Positions 7,232 through 17,023 of a DNA stretch of 35,313 nt are shown in pieces. The notes beneath the pieces were generated by a model. The model searched no databases. It worked only from the letters and a program-made list of their open reading frames with translations, and was not told where the DNA came from. The stretch's first letter is position 1. Each line of letters begins with the position of its first letter. The translations under genes were made by a program, and so were the position numbers. The DNA lies in assembly GCA_019114065.1 (NCBI GenBank), contig DXGF01000182.1, positions 1 through 35,313 of the forward strand. Direction: 5' to 3'. The DNA comes from Candidatus Dorea gallistercoris. Lineage in GTDB: Bacteria > Bacillota > Clostridia > Lachnospirales > Lachnospiraceae.

Positions 7232-9937
7232 ATGGAAGATACGTCTGAAAATAGAACAACAGGATCCTATCTGACCCTGGCGCTCCTCGCCCACGTGGAT
7301 TCGGGCAAGACGACCCTCTCCGAGGGAATCCTTTATCTGTGCGGGAAGCTTCGGAAGCTGGGGCGGGTGGATCATAAGGACGCTTTCCTGGATACGGAAG
7401 AGCTGGAGAAAGACAGAGGGATCACCATCTTCTCCAAGCAGGCGGTGTTCGACCTGGGAGAGAAGCGGGTGACTCTTCTGGACACTCCGGGACATGTGGA
7501 TTTTGCGGCGGAAATGGAGCGGACCCTTCAGGTACTGGATTACGGCGTGCTTGTGATCAACGGAGCGGATGGGATACAGGGACATACCCGGACGCTGTGG
7601 AAGCTTTTGGAGCGTTATCAGATCCCAGTCTTTCTCTTTATCAACAAGATGGACCAGGAAGGGACACAAAGGGAAGCGCTGCTGGAGGAACTGCAGAAGG
7701 GACTGAGCGAAGCCTGTATTGCGTTCGACAGACCAGAGAATCCAGATTTTCTGGAGAGTCTGGCGATGTGTGAGGAAAAAGCGCTGGAAGAATATCTGCA
7801 GACAGATCATCTAAAGCGGAAAACGATTTCCAAAATAATCCGGGAGAGGAAGGTCTTTCCCTGTTATTTTGGATCGGCGCTGAAGCTGGAAGGTGTGCGG
7901 GAACTGCTGGATGGTCTGGAGCGTTATACAGATGGATTTCGCCGGAAGGAAGAGGGGAGAGGCGACTCCCGTTTTGGAGCCAGGGTATATAAGATCAGCA
8001 GAGATGGGCAGGGGAACCGCCTGACCCACATGAAGATCTTAAGCGGCACGCTGAAGGTGAAAGATGTGCTTGGAAGTGACGGAGAGAAGGTGGATCAGAT
8101 CCGCATCTATTCCGGCGATAAATTTGAACTGGCCCAGGAGGCCGGGGCAGGGATGATCTGCGCGGTTACGGGACTTGGACAGACTTATCCAGGGGAGGGG
8201 CTTGGAAAAGAACCGCCGGCCGCTCCGCCAATCCTTGAGCCGGTATTGAGTTATCAGATCTACCTGCCCCAGGGCTGTGAGGTTTCCAAAGCTCTGGCTG
8301 ATCTGAGGCGGTTGGAGGAAGAAGACCCTCTTCTTAGGACCGTGTGGAACGAAGAGTTAGGGGAACTGCATGCCCAGGTCATGGGAGAGGTGCAGATTGA
8401 GATCCTTAAGAGGCTGATCCGGGACCGGTTTGGGCTGGAAGTGGAATTTGGAGCCGGGAGCATCGTTTATAAAGAGACGATCCAAAACAAAGTGGAGGGA
8501 GTGGGACATTTTGAGCCGCTGCGCCATTACGCGGAGGTCCACCTTGTGCTGGAGCCCGGGAAACCGGGAAGCGGTATGGTCTACGGGTCCGACTGCAGTG
8601 AGGATCTGCTGGATAAGAACTGGCAGCGGCTGATCCTGACCCATTTGGAGGAAAAACGGCATCGGGGAGTGCTTATAGGGGCGGAACTGACGGATGTGAA
8701 GATCACGCTGACCGCGGGGAAGGCACATTTAAAGCATACAGAAGGCGGGGATTTCCGCCAGGCCACATACCGGGCGGTCCGCCAGGGACTGATGCAGGCC
8801 CAGAGTGTGCTCCTGGAGCCTTACTATGAGTTCCGGCTGGAGGTGCCAACGGAGAATTTGGGTCGGGCGTTGACGGATATCCAGAGAATGAATGGGGAGT
8901 TCCTTCCGCCAGATGCGAAAGGGGAAATGTCGGTGCTGACCGGGAAGGTGCCGGCGGCCGGGATGAACGGCTATCAGATCGAAGTGGCCGGGTATACCAG
9001 GGGAAGGGGATGTTTATCCTATGTTTTCCAGGGGTACGGACCGTGCCAGGATCAGGAGACGGTGGTGGCGGCCGCTGGCTATGACCCTCTCAGAGACACC
9101 AAGAACCCTTCGGATTCCATTTTCTGCAGCCACGGGGCAGGTTTTAGTGTGCCATGGGATCAGGTAAAGGAATTCATGCACTTGGAGAGTACACTGGAGA
9201 AAGAGCAGAAGAAAAAGGAAGGGCAGGACATTTCCCAGGAGCAGAGAAGGAAGGACAGGACTGTCGCGGCGGTTGCCAAGAGTGAAGGAGAGGAAAAAGA
9301 GCTGGAAGAGATCTTTATCCGTACGTATGGGAAGATCGAGCGGAAGGAGCCTCCCAAAGCCAGCCGGGTGATCGCGGGGGAAGAGAGACGGCGCCGTAAG
9401 AAAGAAGAGAAATTAAGGGAATACCTGCTGGTGGACGGCTACAATGTGATCTTTGCCTGGGAAGACTTAAAGGATTTGGCCAAGGATAACATTGACGGGG
9501 CCAGAAATCGGCTGATGGATATTCTGTGCAACTATCAGGGATTTAAGAAATGTACGGCGATCCTGGTCTTCGATGCCTACAGGGTGGAAGGGGATGTGCT
9601 GGAAATCCAGAAATACCATAATATCCATGTGGTCTATACCAAGGAGGCGGAGACGGCCGATCAGTATATCGAGAAGGTGGTCCATGAGATCGGGCGGAAA
9701 TATCATGTGACCGTGGTGACGTCGGACGGCGTAGAGCAGGTGGTGACCCTGGGACAGGGCGGCACCCTCATCTCAGCCAGAGAATTTCGGGAGGAGGTAG
9801 AACTGGTCCGCCAGGAGATACACCGGGAATGGGAAACAAGAAGAGACAAGAGAAAACAGTATTTGTTTGATTCCATGGATGAAGAGCTGATAGATCAGAT
9901 GGAGGAAGTGCGTTTGGGGAAAAAAGAATTAAAATAA
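7232..9937 (+). CDS. EF-G/TetM-like translation GTPase fused to a C-terminal YacP/Rae1-type NYN ribonuclease domain
   Basis: N-terminal G motifs 'AHVDSGKTTLSEGIL', 'DTPGHVDFAAEMERTL', 'NKMDQEG'. Tet-like C-terminus 'NPSDSIFCSHGAGFSVPWDQVKEFMHLES'. Then a charged linker and a YacP-like domain 'YLLVDGYNVIFAW...TAILVFDAYRVEGDV...VVYTKEAETADQYIEKVV...VTVVTSDGVEQVVTLGQGGTLISAREFREEV'. ATG 7232 preferred over the listed 7181 start. Confidence 0.9.
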   Translation: MEDTSENRTTGSYLTLALLAHVDSGKTTLSEGILYLCGKLRKLGRVDHKDAFLDTEELEKDRGITIFSKQAVFDLGEKRVTLLDTPGHVDFAAEMERTLQVLDYGVLVINGADGIQGHTRTLWKLLERYQIPVFLFINKMDQEGTQREALLEELQKGLSEACIAFDRPENPDFLESLAMCEEKALEEYLQTDHLKRKTISKIIRERKVFPCYFGSALKLEGVRELLDGLERYTDGFRRKEEGRGDSRFGARVYKISRDGQGNRLTHMKILSGTLKVKDVLGSDGEKVDQIRIYSGDKFELAQEAGAGMICAVTGLGQTYPGEGLGKEPPAAPPILEPVLSYQIYLPQGCEVSKALADLRRLEEEDPLLRTVWNEELGELHAQVMGEVQIEILKRLIRDRFGLEVEFGAGSIVYKETIQNKVEGVGHFEPLRHYAEVHLVLEPGKPGSGMVYGSDCSEDLLDKNWQRLILTHLEEKRHRGVLIGAELTDVKITLTAGKAHLKHTEGGDFRQATYRAVRQGLMQAQSVLLEPYYEFRLEVPTENLGRALTDIQRMNGEFLPPDAKGEMSVLTGKVPAAGMNGYQIEVAGYTRGRGCLSYVFQGYGPCQDQETVVAAAGYDPLRDTKNPSDSIFCSHGAGFSVPWDQVKEFMHLESTLEKEQKKKEGQDISQEQRRKDRTVAAVAKSEGEEKELEEIFIRTYGKIERKEPPKASRVIAGEERRRRKKEEKLREYLLVDGYNVIFAWEDLKDLAKDNIDGARNRLMDILCNYQGFKKCTAILVFDAYRVEGDVLEIQKYHNIHVVYTKEAETADQYIEKVVHEIGRKYHVTVVTSDGVEQVVTLGQGGTLISAREFREEVELVRQEIHREWETRRDKRKQYLFDSMDEELIDQMEEVRLGKKELK

Positions 9938-10012
9938 AGAAAGACATAAAAAGTATATTTTGCTGGAACGGGTGGCAGACTAATAGGAAAAGCGAAAAGG
10001 ATGGTAAGAAAT

Positions 10013-10444
10013 ATGGAAAAACAGACGCTGGAACTATTGAAGGAATGCAGCTCGGGCTGCAAGATGGCCATTGACAGCATGGACCAGATCAAAGAATATG
10101 TTCTGGACACGAAGCTTTCGCAGGTGATCGAAGCTGCCAAAAAGCAGCATCTGCAGTTGGAGAAGGAAGTGGACGGACTTCTCCGGGAACAGGGAGAAAG
10201 AGGAAAGGAGCCAGAGAAGATGGCTCAGGCCTTTTCCTGGATCACAACAGAGATGAAGCTGATGATCAAGGACGATAATACACAGATCGCTAAGATCTTG
10301 ATGGATGGGTGCAATATGGGGATCAAGAGCTTAAGTGAGCAGATCAATAAGTACCCGGAGGCCTCCAGAGAAAGCCGGGCGGCCGCGGAGAAGATCGTGA
10401 AATGCGAGGAAAAATTGATGGGGGAATTGAAGAAATTCTTGTAG
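10013..10444 (+). CDS. Hypothetical small helical protein
   Basis: About 143 aa, lysine/glutamate-rich with predicted helical pattern. Follows the GTPase-NYN gene on the same strand. Confidence 0.65.
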   Translation: MEKQTLELLKECSSGCKMAIDSMDQIKEYVLDTKLSQVIEAAKKQHLQLEKEVDGLLREQGERGKEPEKMAQAFSWITTEMKLMIKDDNTQIAKILMDGCNMGIKSLSEQINKYPEASRESRAAAEKIVKCEEKLMGELKKFL

Positions 10445-10543
10445 GTATCCAGCCGCTTGATTTTGTTGCGCCTGCCGGGAAACCCTCCAGAATCCAGCCG
10501 CGGCTGCGTCTGTCGCACTGTCGTGTTGAAAGATTCTGTCGGT

Positions 10544-10603
10544 ACCACGCCAAGAAAATCAAATGTCTGCTTCGCAGCCGCTTGATTTTCTTTTGAGCGT
10601 GGT
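10544..10603 (+). terminator. Likely intrinsic terminator
   Basis: ACCACGC..AGAAAATCAA...TTGATTTTCT..GCGTGGT stem followed by GTTTTAATGTTTTTTT. Confidence 0.65.
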
Positions 10604-10632
10604 GTTTTAATGTTTTTTTCATCTTTTTGTAC

Positions 10633-10638
10633 TATAAT
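10633..10638 (+). promoter_or_regulatory. -10 box (TATAAT) immediately upstream of leader element copy 1
   Basis: Perfect TATAAT 6 nt before the 68-nt repeat. The -35 region is weak. Confidence 0.55.
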
Positions 10639-10644
10639 TATGAA

Positions 10645-10712
10645 AGATGTCAGGGTCAAAAGGCCTAAACCCACATGAGCTTGCTCATAAGTGGGTGAAA
10701 GACCTTGGGACC
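10645..10712 (+). repeat. 68-nt dispersed palindromic element, copy 1 (candidate 5' leader RNA)
   Basis: AGATGTCAGGGTCAAAAGGCCTAAACCCACATGAGCTTGCTCATAAGTGGGTGAAAGACCTTGGGACC. Reverse-complement copy at 27591-27658 has 3 mismatches by eye. Nested stems CCCAC/GTGGG, TGAGC/GCTCA, AAGG/CCTT and GGTC/GACC. Confidence 0.85.
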
Positions 10713-10846
10713 CGTCTCGATATGAGCATAAAAGTGGGATGGATATCCCACGATATGCGAATATTGGGCAGGATTGTGAGAGTGCGCAGCAGGTCACGAT
10801 CCGTAGACATTATGAAAAACATTGCATTGAACAGGGAGGGGATTCT

Positions 10847-11524
10847 ATGCGTCTTTTGGTGGTGGAGGACGAGGTTTATCTGCTGGATATTTTAAAGAAG
10901 AGACTGACGAAGGAACACTATAGTGTGGATACCTGTGAGGATGGGCTGGAGGCCTGGGACTATATCAAGCTGACACAGTATGACGGGATCGTGCTGGACA
11001 TCATGCTGCCGGGAATGGATGGGATTGAGCTCTTAAAGCAGATGCGGAAGGAAGGCGATCACACGCCGGTGTTGCTCCTGACAGCCAGGGACAGCATCGA
11101 GGACCGGGTGACAGGGCTGGATATCGGAGCGGATGATTACCTGATCAAGCCCTTTGCCTTTGAAGAACTGCTGGCCAGGATCCGGGTCATGCTGCGCAGG
11201 CAGGATACTGTCCAGCCCCAGGACGAGGTCTACAGGCTGGCGGATCTGTCTGTGGACTGTAAGAGCCATGCGGTGACACGAGGAGGAAAGCAGATTGAAC
11301 TGTCCTCGAAGGAATTCGCCCTGCTGGAATATCTGATCCGCAATCAGGGCGTAGTCCTGTCCAGAGAACAGATCGAGCAGCATATCTGGAGTTATGATTA
11401 CATGGGAAGCTCCAATATGGTAGATGTGTACATCCGGTATCTGCGCAAGAAGATCGATGACGGGCAGGAGAAAAAGCTGATCCAGACAGTACGGGGTGCG
11501 GGGTATGTCCTTCGGGAATCCTGA
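10847..11524 (+). CDS. OmpR-family response regulator
   Basis: 'MRLLVVEDEVYLLDILKKRL...GIVLDIMLPGMDGIELLKQMR...LLLTARDSIEDRVTGLDIGADDYLIKPFAFEELLARI', then a winged-helix C-terminus. ATG 10847 follows a GGGAGGGG RBS. Confidence 0.95.
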   Translation: MRLLVVEDEVYLLDILKKRLTKEHYSVDTCEDGLEAWDYIKLTQYDGIVLDIMLPGMDGIELLKQMRKEGDHTPVLLLTARDSIEDRVTGLDIGADDYLIKPFAFEELLARIRVMLRRQDTVQPQDEVYRLADLSVDCKSHAVTRGGKQIELSSKEFALLEYLIRNQGVVLSREQIEQHIWSYDYMGSSNMVDVYIRYLRKKIDDGQEKKLIQTVRGAGYVLRES

Positions 11525-11553
11525 TATGACCGCGAAAAGAAAGGGGAGAGGCG

Positions 11554-12933
11554 ATGAAGAAACTTTCGATCAAAATGAAAGTGACCATATGGTATACTGC
11601 TTTTGTGGCGATCGTTGCTCTGGTGGCCTTGAGTGTCGTGGCGCTTTACGCAAGCAGGATGCTCTGGTCCGAGCAGGAGGAGGAGCTCAGGGAGGAAGTG
11701 GCGGAGTTCGTGGAAGAGCTGGAAGTGTCAGGAAGTGTCTATGAGCCGGAGGAAGGCAGATTCTATGACGATGACATTGTGTTCAGCCTATACAATGAGC
11801 AGGGGGAGATCCTGGATGGAAATGTTCCGGCCACTTTTCCACAGGATACGACTTTGAAAAACGGAGTCATACAGACGATTTCTTCCGGTGAGCAGGAATG
11901 GCTCACCTACGATATCGCGATCGATTATGGCGGCGGTCAGATGGTATGGGTACGGGGGATCACCTACATGGGCTTGGTATCTTCTATGTCGGGAGGGATT
12001 CTGATCTTTTCCTGCATTTTATTCCCGGTGCTGGTAGTCCTTGCGGTAGTGGGAGGATTTATGATCACGAAGCGGGCGTTTGCCCCAGTGGAGGATATCC
12101 GCAGGACGGCGGCGGAGATCGCCGGAAGCGGAGACCTGGCCCGCCGTGTGCCCACAGAGGAGGCCGGCGGCGAGATCCGGGAACTGGCGGAGACCTTTAA
12201 CGGGATGCTGGGGACGCTGCAATCCACCCTGGAGGATGAGAAACGTTTCACGGCAGACGTCTCTCATGAGCTTCGGACGCCGGTATCAGTGATCATGGCC
12301 CAGGGAGAATACGCCCTGCTGGAAGATGCTACAGAGGAGGAGAAGAAGGAGGCGCTGGAGGTCATCGTAGGCCAGGCAAAGAAGATGTCCGCTATGATCG
12401 CTCAGCTTTTGGAAATGGCAAGACGGGAGAAGGGGGCGGCCGGAGCAGTCCGCGAGAAGATCGATCTGGGAGAGATCATAGACGGGGTGGCAGAAGAACT
12501 GAAAGACCTGTCCGAGCAGAAACAGATCACGATCATGAGTGAATGTGAGAGAGGGTTGACTGTCTGGGGAGAGCAGACGGCGTTTACCCGGATATTCATG
12601 AATCTTGTGACAAACGCAATTCAATACGGAAAGGAAGGCGGCTATGTGTGGCTGAGAGCCTGGAAGGAAGGAGAACGGATCGTCTGCAGTGTGCGGGATG
12701 ACGGGATCGGGATCGGCCAGGAGGAACTGCCCCACATTTTCCGCAGATTCTACCGGGCGGATAAGTCTAGGACAGGGAAGGGCGAGACCCACGCAGGATT
12801 GGGCCTTTCTATGGTCAAGCATCTGACGGAACACTTCGGAGGGGCTGTCCAGGTGTACAGTCAAAAAGAGAAGGGGACTACGTTTGCGCTGTCTTTTCCT
12901 GCTTTACGAAACGAGGATAATCCGGTACAATAG
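11554..12933 (+). CDS. Sensor histidine kinase (HAMP, HisKA, HATPase_c)
   Basis: Two hydrophobic segments, H-box 'FTADVSHELRTPVSVIMAQGEY', N-box 'NLVTNAIQYG', G-boxes 'DDGIGIGQ' and 'GLGLSMVKHL'. Confidence 0.95.
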   Translation: MKKLSIKMKVTIWYTAFVAIVALVALSVVALYASRMLWSEQEEELREEVAEFVEELEVSGSVYEPEEGRFYDDDIVFSLYNEQGEILDGNVPATFPQDTTLKNGVIQTISSGEQEWLTYDIAIDYGGGQMVWVRGITYMGLVSSMSGGILIFSCILFPVLVVLAVVGGFMITKRAFAPVEDIRRTAAEIAGSGDLARRVPTEEAGGEIRELAETFNGMLGTLQSTLEDEKRFTADVSHELRTPVSVIMAQGEYALLEDATEEEKKEALEVIVGQAKKMSAMIAQLLEMARREKGAAGAVREKIDLGEIIDGVAEELKDLSEQKQITIMSECERGLTVWGEQTAFTRIFMNLVTNAIQYGKEGGYVWLRAWKEGERIVCSVRDDGIGIGQEELPHIFRRFYRADKSRTGKGETHAGLGLSMVKHLTEHFGGAVQVYSQKEKGTTFALSFPALRNEDNPVQ

Positions 12934-12976
12934 AGAGTACAGTTTCAAAGAAGCAAAAAGGAAGGTAGTAGAAATT

Positions 12977-13495
12977 ATGGCAAACCCAATTGTTACGATT
13001 GAAATGGAAAACGGAGATATCATGAAGGCGGAGCTTTATCCTGATATCGCGCCAAACACTGTGAATAATTTTATCTCTCTGGTAAAGAAAGGATATTATA
13101 ACGGACTGATCTTCCACCGGGTGATCAATGGATTTATGATCCAGGGAGGCTGCCCGGAGGGGAAAGGAATCGGCGGACCGGGATATCAGATCAAAGGAGA
13201 ATTTGCCCAGAATGGAGTGGAGAATCCTCTGGAGCATACGGAGGGGGTCCTTTCTATGGCAAGGGCTATGCATCCGGATTCGGCTGGTTCTCAGTTCTTT
13301 ATCATGCATAAAACATCCCCTCATCTGGACGGAGCCTACGCCGCTTTTGGCAAGATCATCGAGGGCATGGATGTGGTCAACAAGATCGCGGAGACCCAGA
13401 CCGACTATCAGGACCGGCCATTAGAGGAACAGAAGATGAAGAAGGTGACGGTGGACACTATGGGAGTAGACTATCCGGAACCAGAGAAAGCATAG
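12977..13495 (+). CDS. Peptidyl-prolyl cis-trans isomerase, cyclophilin type
   Basis: 'IAPNTVNNFISLVKKGYYNGLIFHRVINGFMIQGGCPEGKGIGGPGY...LSMARAMHPDSAGSQFFIM'. ATG 12977 is the likely start. Confidence 0.95.
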   Translation: MANPIVTIEMENGDIMKAELYPDIAPNTVNNFISLVKKGYYNGLIFHRVINGFMIQGGCPEGKGIGGPGYQIKGEFAQNGVENPLEHTEGVLSMARAMHPDSAGSQFFIMHKTSPHLDGAYAAFGKIIEGMDVVNKIAETQTDYQDRPLEEQKMKKVTVDTMGVDYPEPEKA

Positions 13496-13511
13496 AAGGA
13501 TCGTTTGGTAC

Positions 13512-14444
13512 ATGGAACGGTTTTATCAAAATACAGGAGTCAGGGTCATCCTGGCGTTGGTGTGCTGCGCCTTATGGGGCAGCGCATTTCCGTGTGTAAA
13601 AATCGGATATGAGATGTTTGAGATCAGAGGAGCGGGAAGCCAGATCTTATTCGCGGGGTATCGATTTTTCTTGGCGGGAATCCTGACATTTCTGATGGCC
13701 TGCCTGCTGGAGCGGCGAATCGTGAGGATCAAGAAATCTTCTGTACCTTATGTATTTGGGCAGGGAATTTTGCAGACCACGATCCAGTATGTCTGCTTTT
13801 ATATCGGACTTTCCAATACTACTGGGGCAAAAGGTTCCGTGATCAACGCGTCCAACGCTTTTTTTGCGATCATCATGGCGCATTTCCTGTTAAAGTATGA
13901 GAAAGTCACCTGGAAAAAGGCGCTGGGCTGTGTGATCGGGTTTGGCGGAGTGATCGTGATCAATCTGGCGCCTGGCGCCTGGGGAAGTGGTTTTCATCTG
14001 GCGGGAGAAGGGATGATCCTGCTCTGTTCCTTTGCCTATGGGACCAGTTCCGTTACCTTGAAGATGATCTCTGGCAAGGAGAGCCCGGCCGCGATCACCG
14101 CTTATCAGCTTTTGTTCGGCGGCGCTCTTTTGATCCTGATCGGACTGGCGGCAGGAGGAAGGGTGGAGCATTTTACGGCAAGGTCCAGCGGGCTGCTGCT
14201 CTATCTGGCGCTGCTTTCTACGGTAGCCTTTACCCTGTGGGCGGAGCTGTTAAAATATAATCCGGTAGGCCGGGTGGCGGTGTTTGGTTTTAGCATTCCG
14301 GTGTTTGGGGTGGCACTGTCGGCCCTGCTGCTTGGAGAAGACATTTTCCGGCTCCAGAATCTGGCGGCGCTTCTCCTGGTGAGCCTGGGGATCATCGTGG
14401 TAAATCTGCCGCCTTGCAAAAAAAGCAGGGATAACGTAAAATAG
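13512..14444 (+). CDS. EamA/DMT family transporter
   Basis: About 10 TM segments. '[18 protein letters not shown]...[13 protein letters not shown]...[27 protein letters not shown]'. Confidence 0.88.
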   Translation: MERFYQNTGVRVILALVCCALWGSAFPCVKIGYEMFEIRGAGSQILFAGYRFFLAGILTFLMACLLERRIVRIKKSSVPYVFGQGILQTTIQYVCFYIGLSNTTGAKGSVINASNAFFAIIMAHFLLKYEKVTWKKALGCVIGFGGVIVINLAPGAWGSGFHLAGEGMILLCSFAYGTSSVTLKMISGKESPAAITAYQLLFGGALLILIGLAAGGRVEHFTARSSGLLLYLALLSTVAFTLWAELLKYNPVGRVAVFGFSIPVFGVALSALLLGEDIFRLQNLAALLLVSLGIIVVNLPPCKKSRDNVK

Positions 14445-14467
14445 GAACAACAGCCGCAAGAAGCGTT

Positions 14468-15346
14468 ATGGAGGCGTTGGAATCGATGGATAAGATGGAT
14501 ATGGTGCGCACGCATCAGCTTGTGTTTGAATATGAGAAACGGGATGAGGAAGGCAATGTGACCGGCTCTTCCCGGGCCATTGACAAGGTGGATATTGATG
14601 TGAAAGAGGGCCAGTTTATCGCGATCCTGGGCCACAATGGTTCTGGGAAATCGACGCTGGCAAAGCATATCAACGCGCTTTTGGTGCCGACAGAAGGAAC
14701 GATCTGGGTAGACGGCAAGGATACGAAGGATGGGGAGGAACTCTGGAAGGTGCGGCAGAGCGCCGGCATGGTGTTCCAAAACCCGGATAATCAGATCATT
14801 GGTACGGTGGTAGAAGAGGATGTGGGATTTGGCCCGGAGAACTTAGGCGTCCCTACCGATGAGATCTGGCAGCGGGTGGAAGAAAGCCTGAGAGCGGTGG
14901 GGATGCTTTCTTATCGTCACCATTCTCCCAATAAACTGTCTGGCGGCCAGAAACAGCGGGTGGCGATCGCTGGGGTGGTGGCCATGGAGCCCAAATGCAT
15001 CGTGCTGGACGAGCCTACGGCCATGCTGGATCCAATGGGGCGGAAAGAGGTCCTGGGGACGGTACAGAAGCTGCGGGAACAGAAGAAGGTGACGGTGATC
15101 CTGATCACCCATTACATGGAAGAAGTGGTGGATGCGGATAAGATCTACGTGATGGATCACGGTCATGTGGTCATGGAGGGGACGCCCAGAGAGATTTTCT
15201 CCCGGGTAGACGAATTGAAAAGCTATCGGCTGGACGTGCCCCAGGTGACAATCCTGGCGGATGAGTTGAAGAAACGAGGACTGGATATCCCGGCAGGGAT
15301 CTTGAAGAAGGAAGAGTTGGTGGAAGCCCTATGTCGATCAAAATAG
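14468..15346 (+). CDS. ecfA1: Energy-coupling factor transporter ATPase EcfA1
   Basis: Walker A '[13 protein letters not shown]', '[33 protein letters not shown]'. Position in ecfA1-ecfA2-ecfT-truA. Confidence 0.93.
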   Translation: MEALESMDKMDMVRTHQLVFEYEKRDEEGNVTGSSRAIDKVDIDVKEGQFIAILGHNGSGKSTLAKHINALLVPTEGTIWVDGKDTKDGEELWKVRQSAGMVFQNPDNQIIGTVVEEDVGFGPENLGVPTDEIWQRVEESLRAVGMLSYRHHSPNKLSGGQKQRVAIAGVVAMEPKCIVLDEPTAMLDPMGRKEVLGTVQKLREQKKVTVILITHYMEEVVDADKIYVMDHGHVVMEGTPREIFSRVDELKSYRLDVPQVTILADELKKRGLDIPAGILKKEELVEALCRSK

Positions 15347-16185
15347 AACATTTGAATTATATATACAGTCCGGGGACCGCGTATGAGCGGCAGGCCCTGA
15401 AAGATATCTGTCTGGAGCTTCCCCACGGGGAATTCATAGGTATCATCGGTCACACCGGTTCCGGAAAATCCACGCTGATCCAGCATTTAAACGGACTGAT
15501 CCGGGCCACCAGCGGGACGATCTACTACAATGGAGAGGACATTTACCAGGAAGGGTATGACAGGAAGGCTTTGAGAAGTCAGGTAGGTCTGGTCTTCCAG
15601 TACCCGGAACATCAGTTGTTCGAGGTGGATGTGATGACGGATGTCTGCTTCGGCCCTAAGAACCTGGGACTTAGCCCGGAGGAATGTAAGGAGCGGGCGT
15701 TGGAGGCGCTCCGTCTGGTGGGGCTGAAGGAAAAATATTACAAATCTTCGCCCTTTGAATTGTCGGGAGGCCAGAAACGGCGGGCCGCGATCGCCGGAGT
15801 GCTTGCCATGCATCCCAGGGTGCTGGTGCTGGACGAGCCTACGGCCGGGCTGGATCCTAAGGGCCGGGATGATATCCTGGATCAGATCGCTTATCTGCAT
15901 GAGCAGTCAGACATGACCGTGGTCCTAGTGTCCCACAGTATGGAGGATATCGCCAAGTACGCGGACCGCATCGTGGTGATGAATCAGGGAGAGATCCTCT
16001 ATAATGATATACCGAGAAAGGTATTTGCCCACTATCAGGACTTGGAGCAGGTGGGGCTTGCGGCGCCCCAGGTAACTTATATCATGCATGATCTAAGAGA
16101 GAAAGGGTTCCCGGTCAGCGTAAATGTGACCACAGTACAGGAAGCCGCGGATGAGATTATGAAAGCACTGGAGAAGGAAGCATGA
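15331..16185 (+). CDS. ecfA2: Energy-coupling factor transporter ATPase EcfA2
   Basis: Walker A '[17 protein letters not shown]', '[33 protein letters not shown]'. Overlaps ecfA1 by 16 nt. Confidence 0.93.
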   Translation: MSIKIEHLNYIYSPGTAYERQALKDICLELPHGEFIGIIGHTGSGKSTLIQHLNGLIRATSGTIYYNGEDIYQEGYDRKALRSQVGLVFQYPEHQLFEVDVMTDVCFGPKNLGLSPEECKERALEALRLVGLKEKYYKSSPFELSGGQKRRAAIAGVLAMHPRVLVLDEPTAGLDPKGRDDILDQIAYLHEQSDMTVVLVSHSMEDIAKYADRIVVMNQGEILYNDIPRKVFAHYQDLEQVGLAAPQVTYIMHDLREKGFPVSVNVTTVQEAADEIMKALEKEA

Positions 16186-17006
16186 TTCGAGATATAACGA
16201 TTGGACAATATTATCCCGCAAAAAGTATACTGCACAGACTGGACCCAAGAGTGAAGATCGTCTGCACCCTTCTGTATCTGGTTTCTCTGTTTCTGTTCCG
16301 AAGTATTCCCGGGTATCTGGTGGCAACCCTGTTTCTGGCGGCGGTCATCCGCATGTCGAAAGTACCTTTTTCCTATATCGTTAGAGGACTGAAACCGATC
16401 ATTTTCCTGCTGTTGATAACCGTTTTGTTTAATCTCTTTTTGACCAGAAGCGGAGAAGTGCTCTTTCAGAAGTGGATCTTCACCATCACAGCAGGAGGGC
16501 TCCAGACGGCAGTGTATATGGGAATCCGGCTGATCTACCTGATCCTTGGATCTTCCCTTATGACCTTTACCACGACCCCAAATGAACTGACAGACGGGAT
16601 CGAGGCGTTGCTGGGACCGTTAAAGAAGATCCATGTGCCGGTCCACGAGATAGCCATGATGATGTCCATCGCTCTGCGGTTTATCCCGATCCTTCTGGAA
16701 GAGACCGATAAGATCATGAAGGCACAGATCGCAAGAGGAGCGGATCTGGAAAGCGGGAACCTGATCCAGCGGGCCAAAAGCATGATTCCGATCCTGGTGC
16801 CACTGTTCGTGTCCGCCTTCCGGCGGGCCAACGATCTGGCCATGGCAATGGAATCCCGCTGCTACCAGGGCGGCGAAGGCAGGACCAAGATGAAGCCTTT
16901 GCGGTATCGCGGCAGAGACTATATTGCGTATATTGTTGTAATTGTTTATGTAATTGCGGTGGTTCTCGTCGGGAGGTACGTATCACTGCATGTATGGGTG
17001 TTTTGA
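16182..17006 (+). CDS. ecfT: Energy-coupling factor transporter transmembrane protein EcfT
   Basis: 'GQYYPAKSILHRLDPRVKIVCTLLYLVSLF...QIARGADLESGNLIQRAKSMIPILVPLFVSAFRRANDLAMAMESRCYQGGEGRTKM'. ATGA overlap with ecfA2. Confidence 0.94.
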   Translation: MIRDITIGQYYPAKSILHRLDPRVKIVCTLLYLVSLFLFRSIPGYLVATLFLAAVIRMSKVPFSYIVRGLKPIIFLLLITVLFNLFLTRSGEVLFQKWIFTITAGGLQTAVYMGIRLIYLILGSSLMTFTTTPNELTDGIEALLGPLKKIHVPVHEIAMMMSIALRFIPILLEETDKIMKAQIARGADLESGNLIQRAKSMIPILVPLFVSAFRRANDLAMAMESRCYQGGEGRTKMKPLRYRGRDYIAYIVVIVYVIAVVLVGRYVSLHVWVF

Positions 17007-17023
17007 ATTGTGTTAAATTGTAT

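Noticed and set aside
7232-9937. Calling it a tetracycline-resistance gene
   Set aside because: Only the GTPase half resembles ribosomal protection proteins. The NYN fusion and housekeeping context argue against assuming resistance.
10645-10712. Idea that the element is a c-di-GMP (GEMM) riboswitch because of GGCCTAAACC
   Set aside because: The similarity is a short string. The rest of the GEMM architecture is absent and copy 2 reads GGTCTAAGCC.
10691-10846. Extended N-terminus of the response regulator ORF (MGERPWDPSRYEH...)
   Set aside because: This part translates the 68-nt repeat and leader. The real start is ATG 10847 with a good RBS, and the minus ORF at 27280-27612 starts with the same MGERPWD for the same reason.
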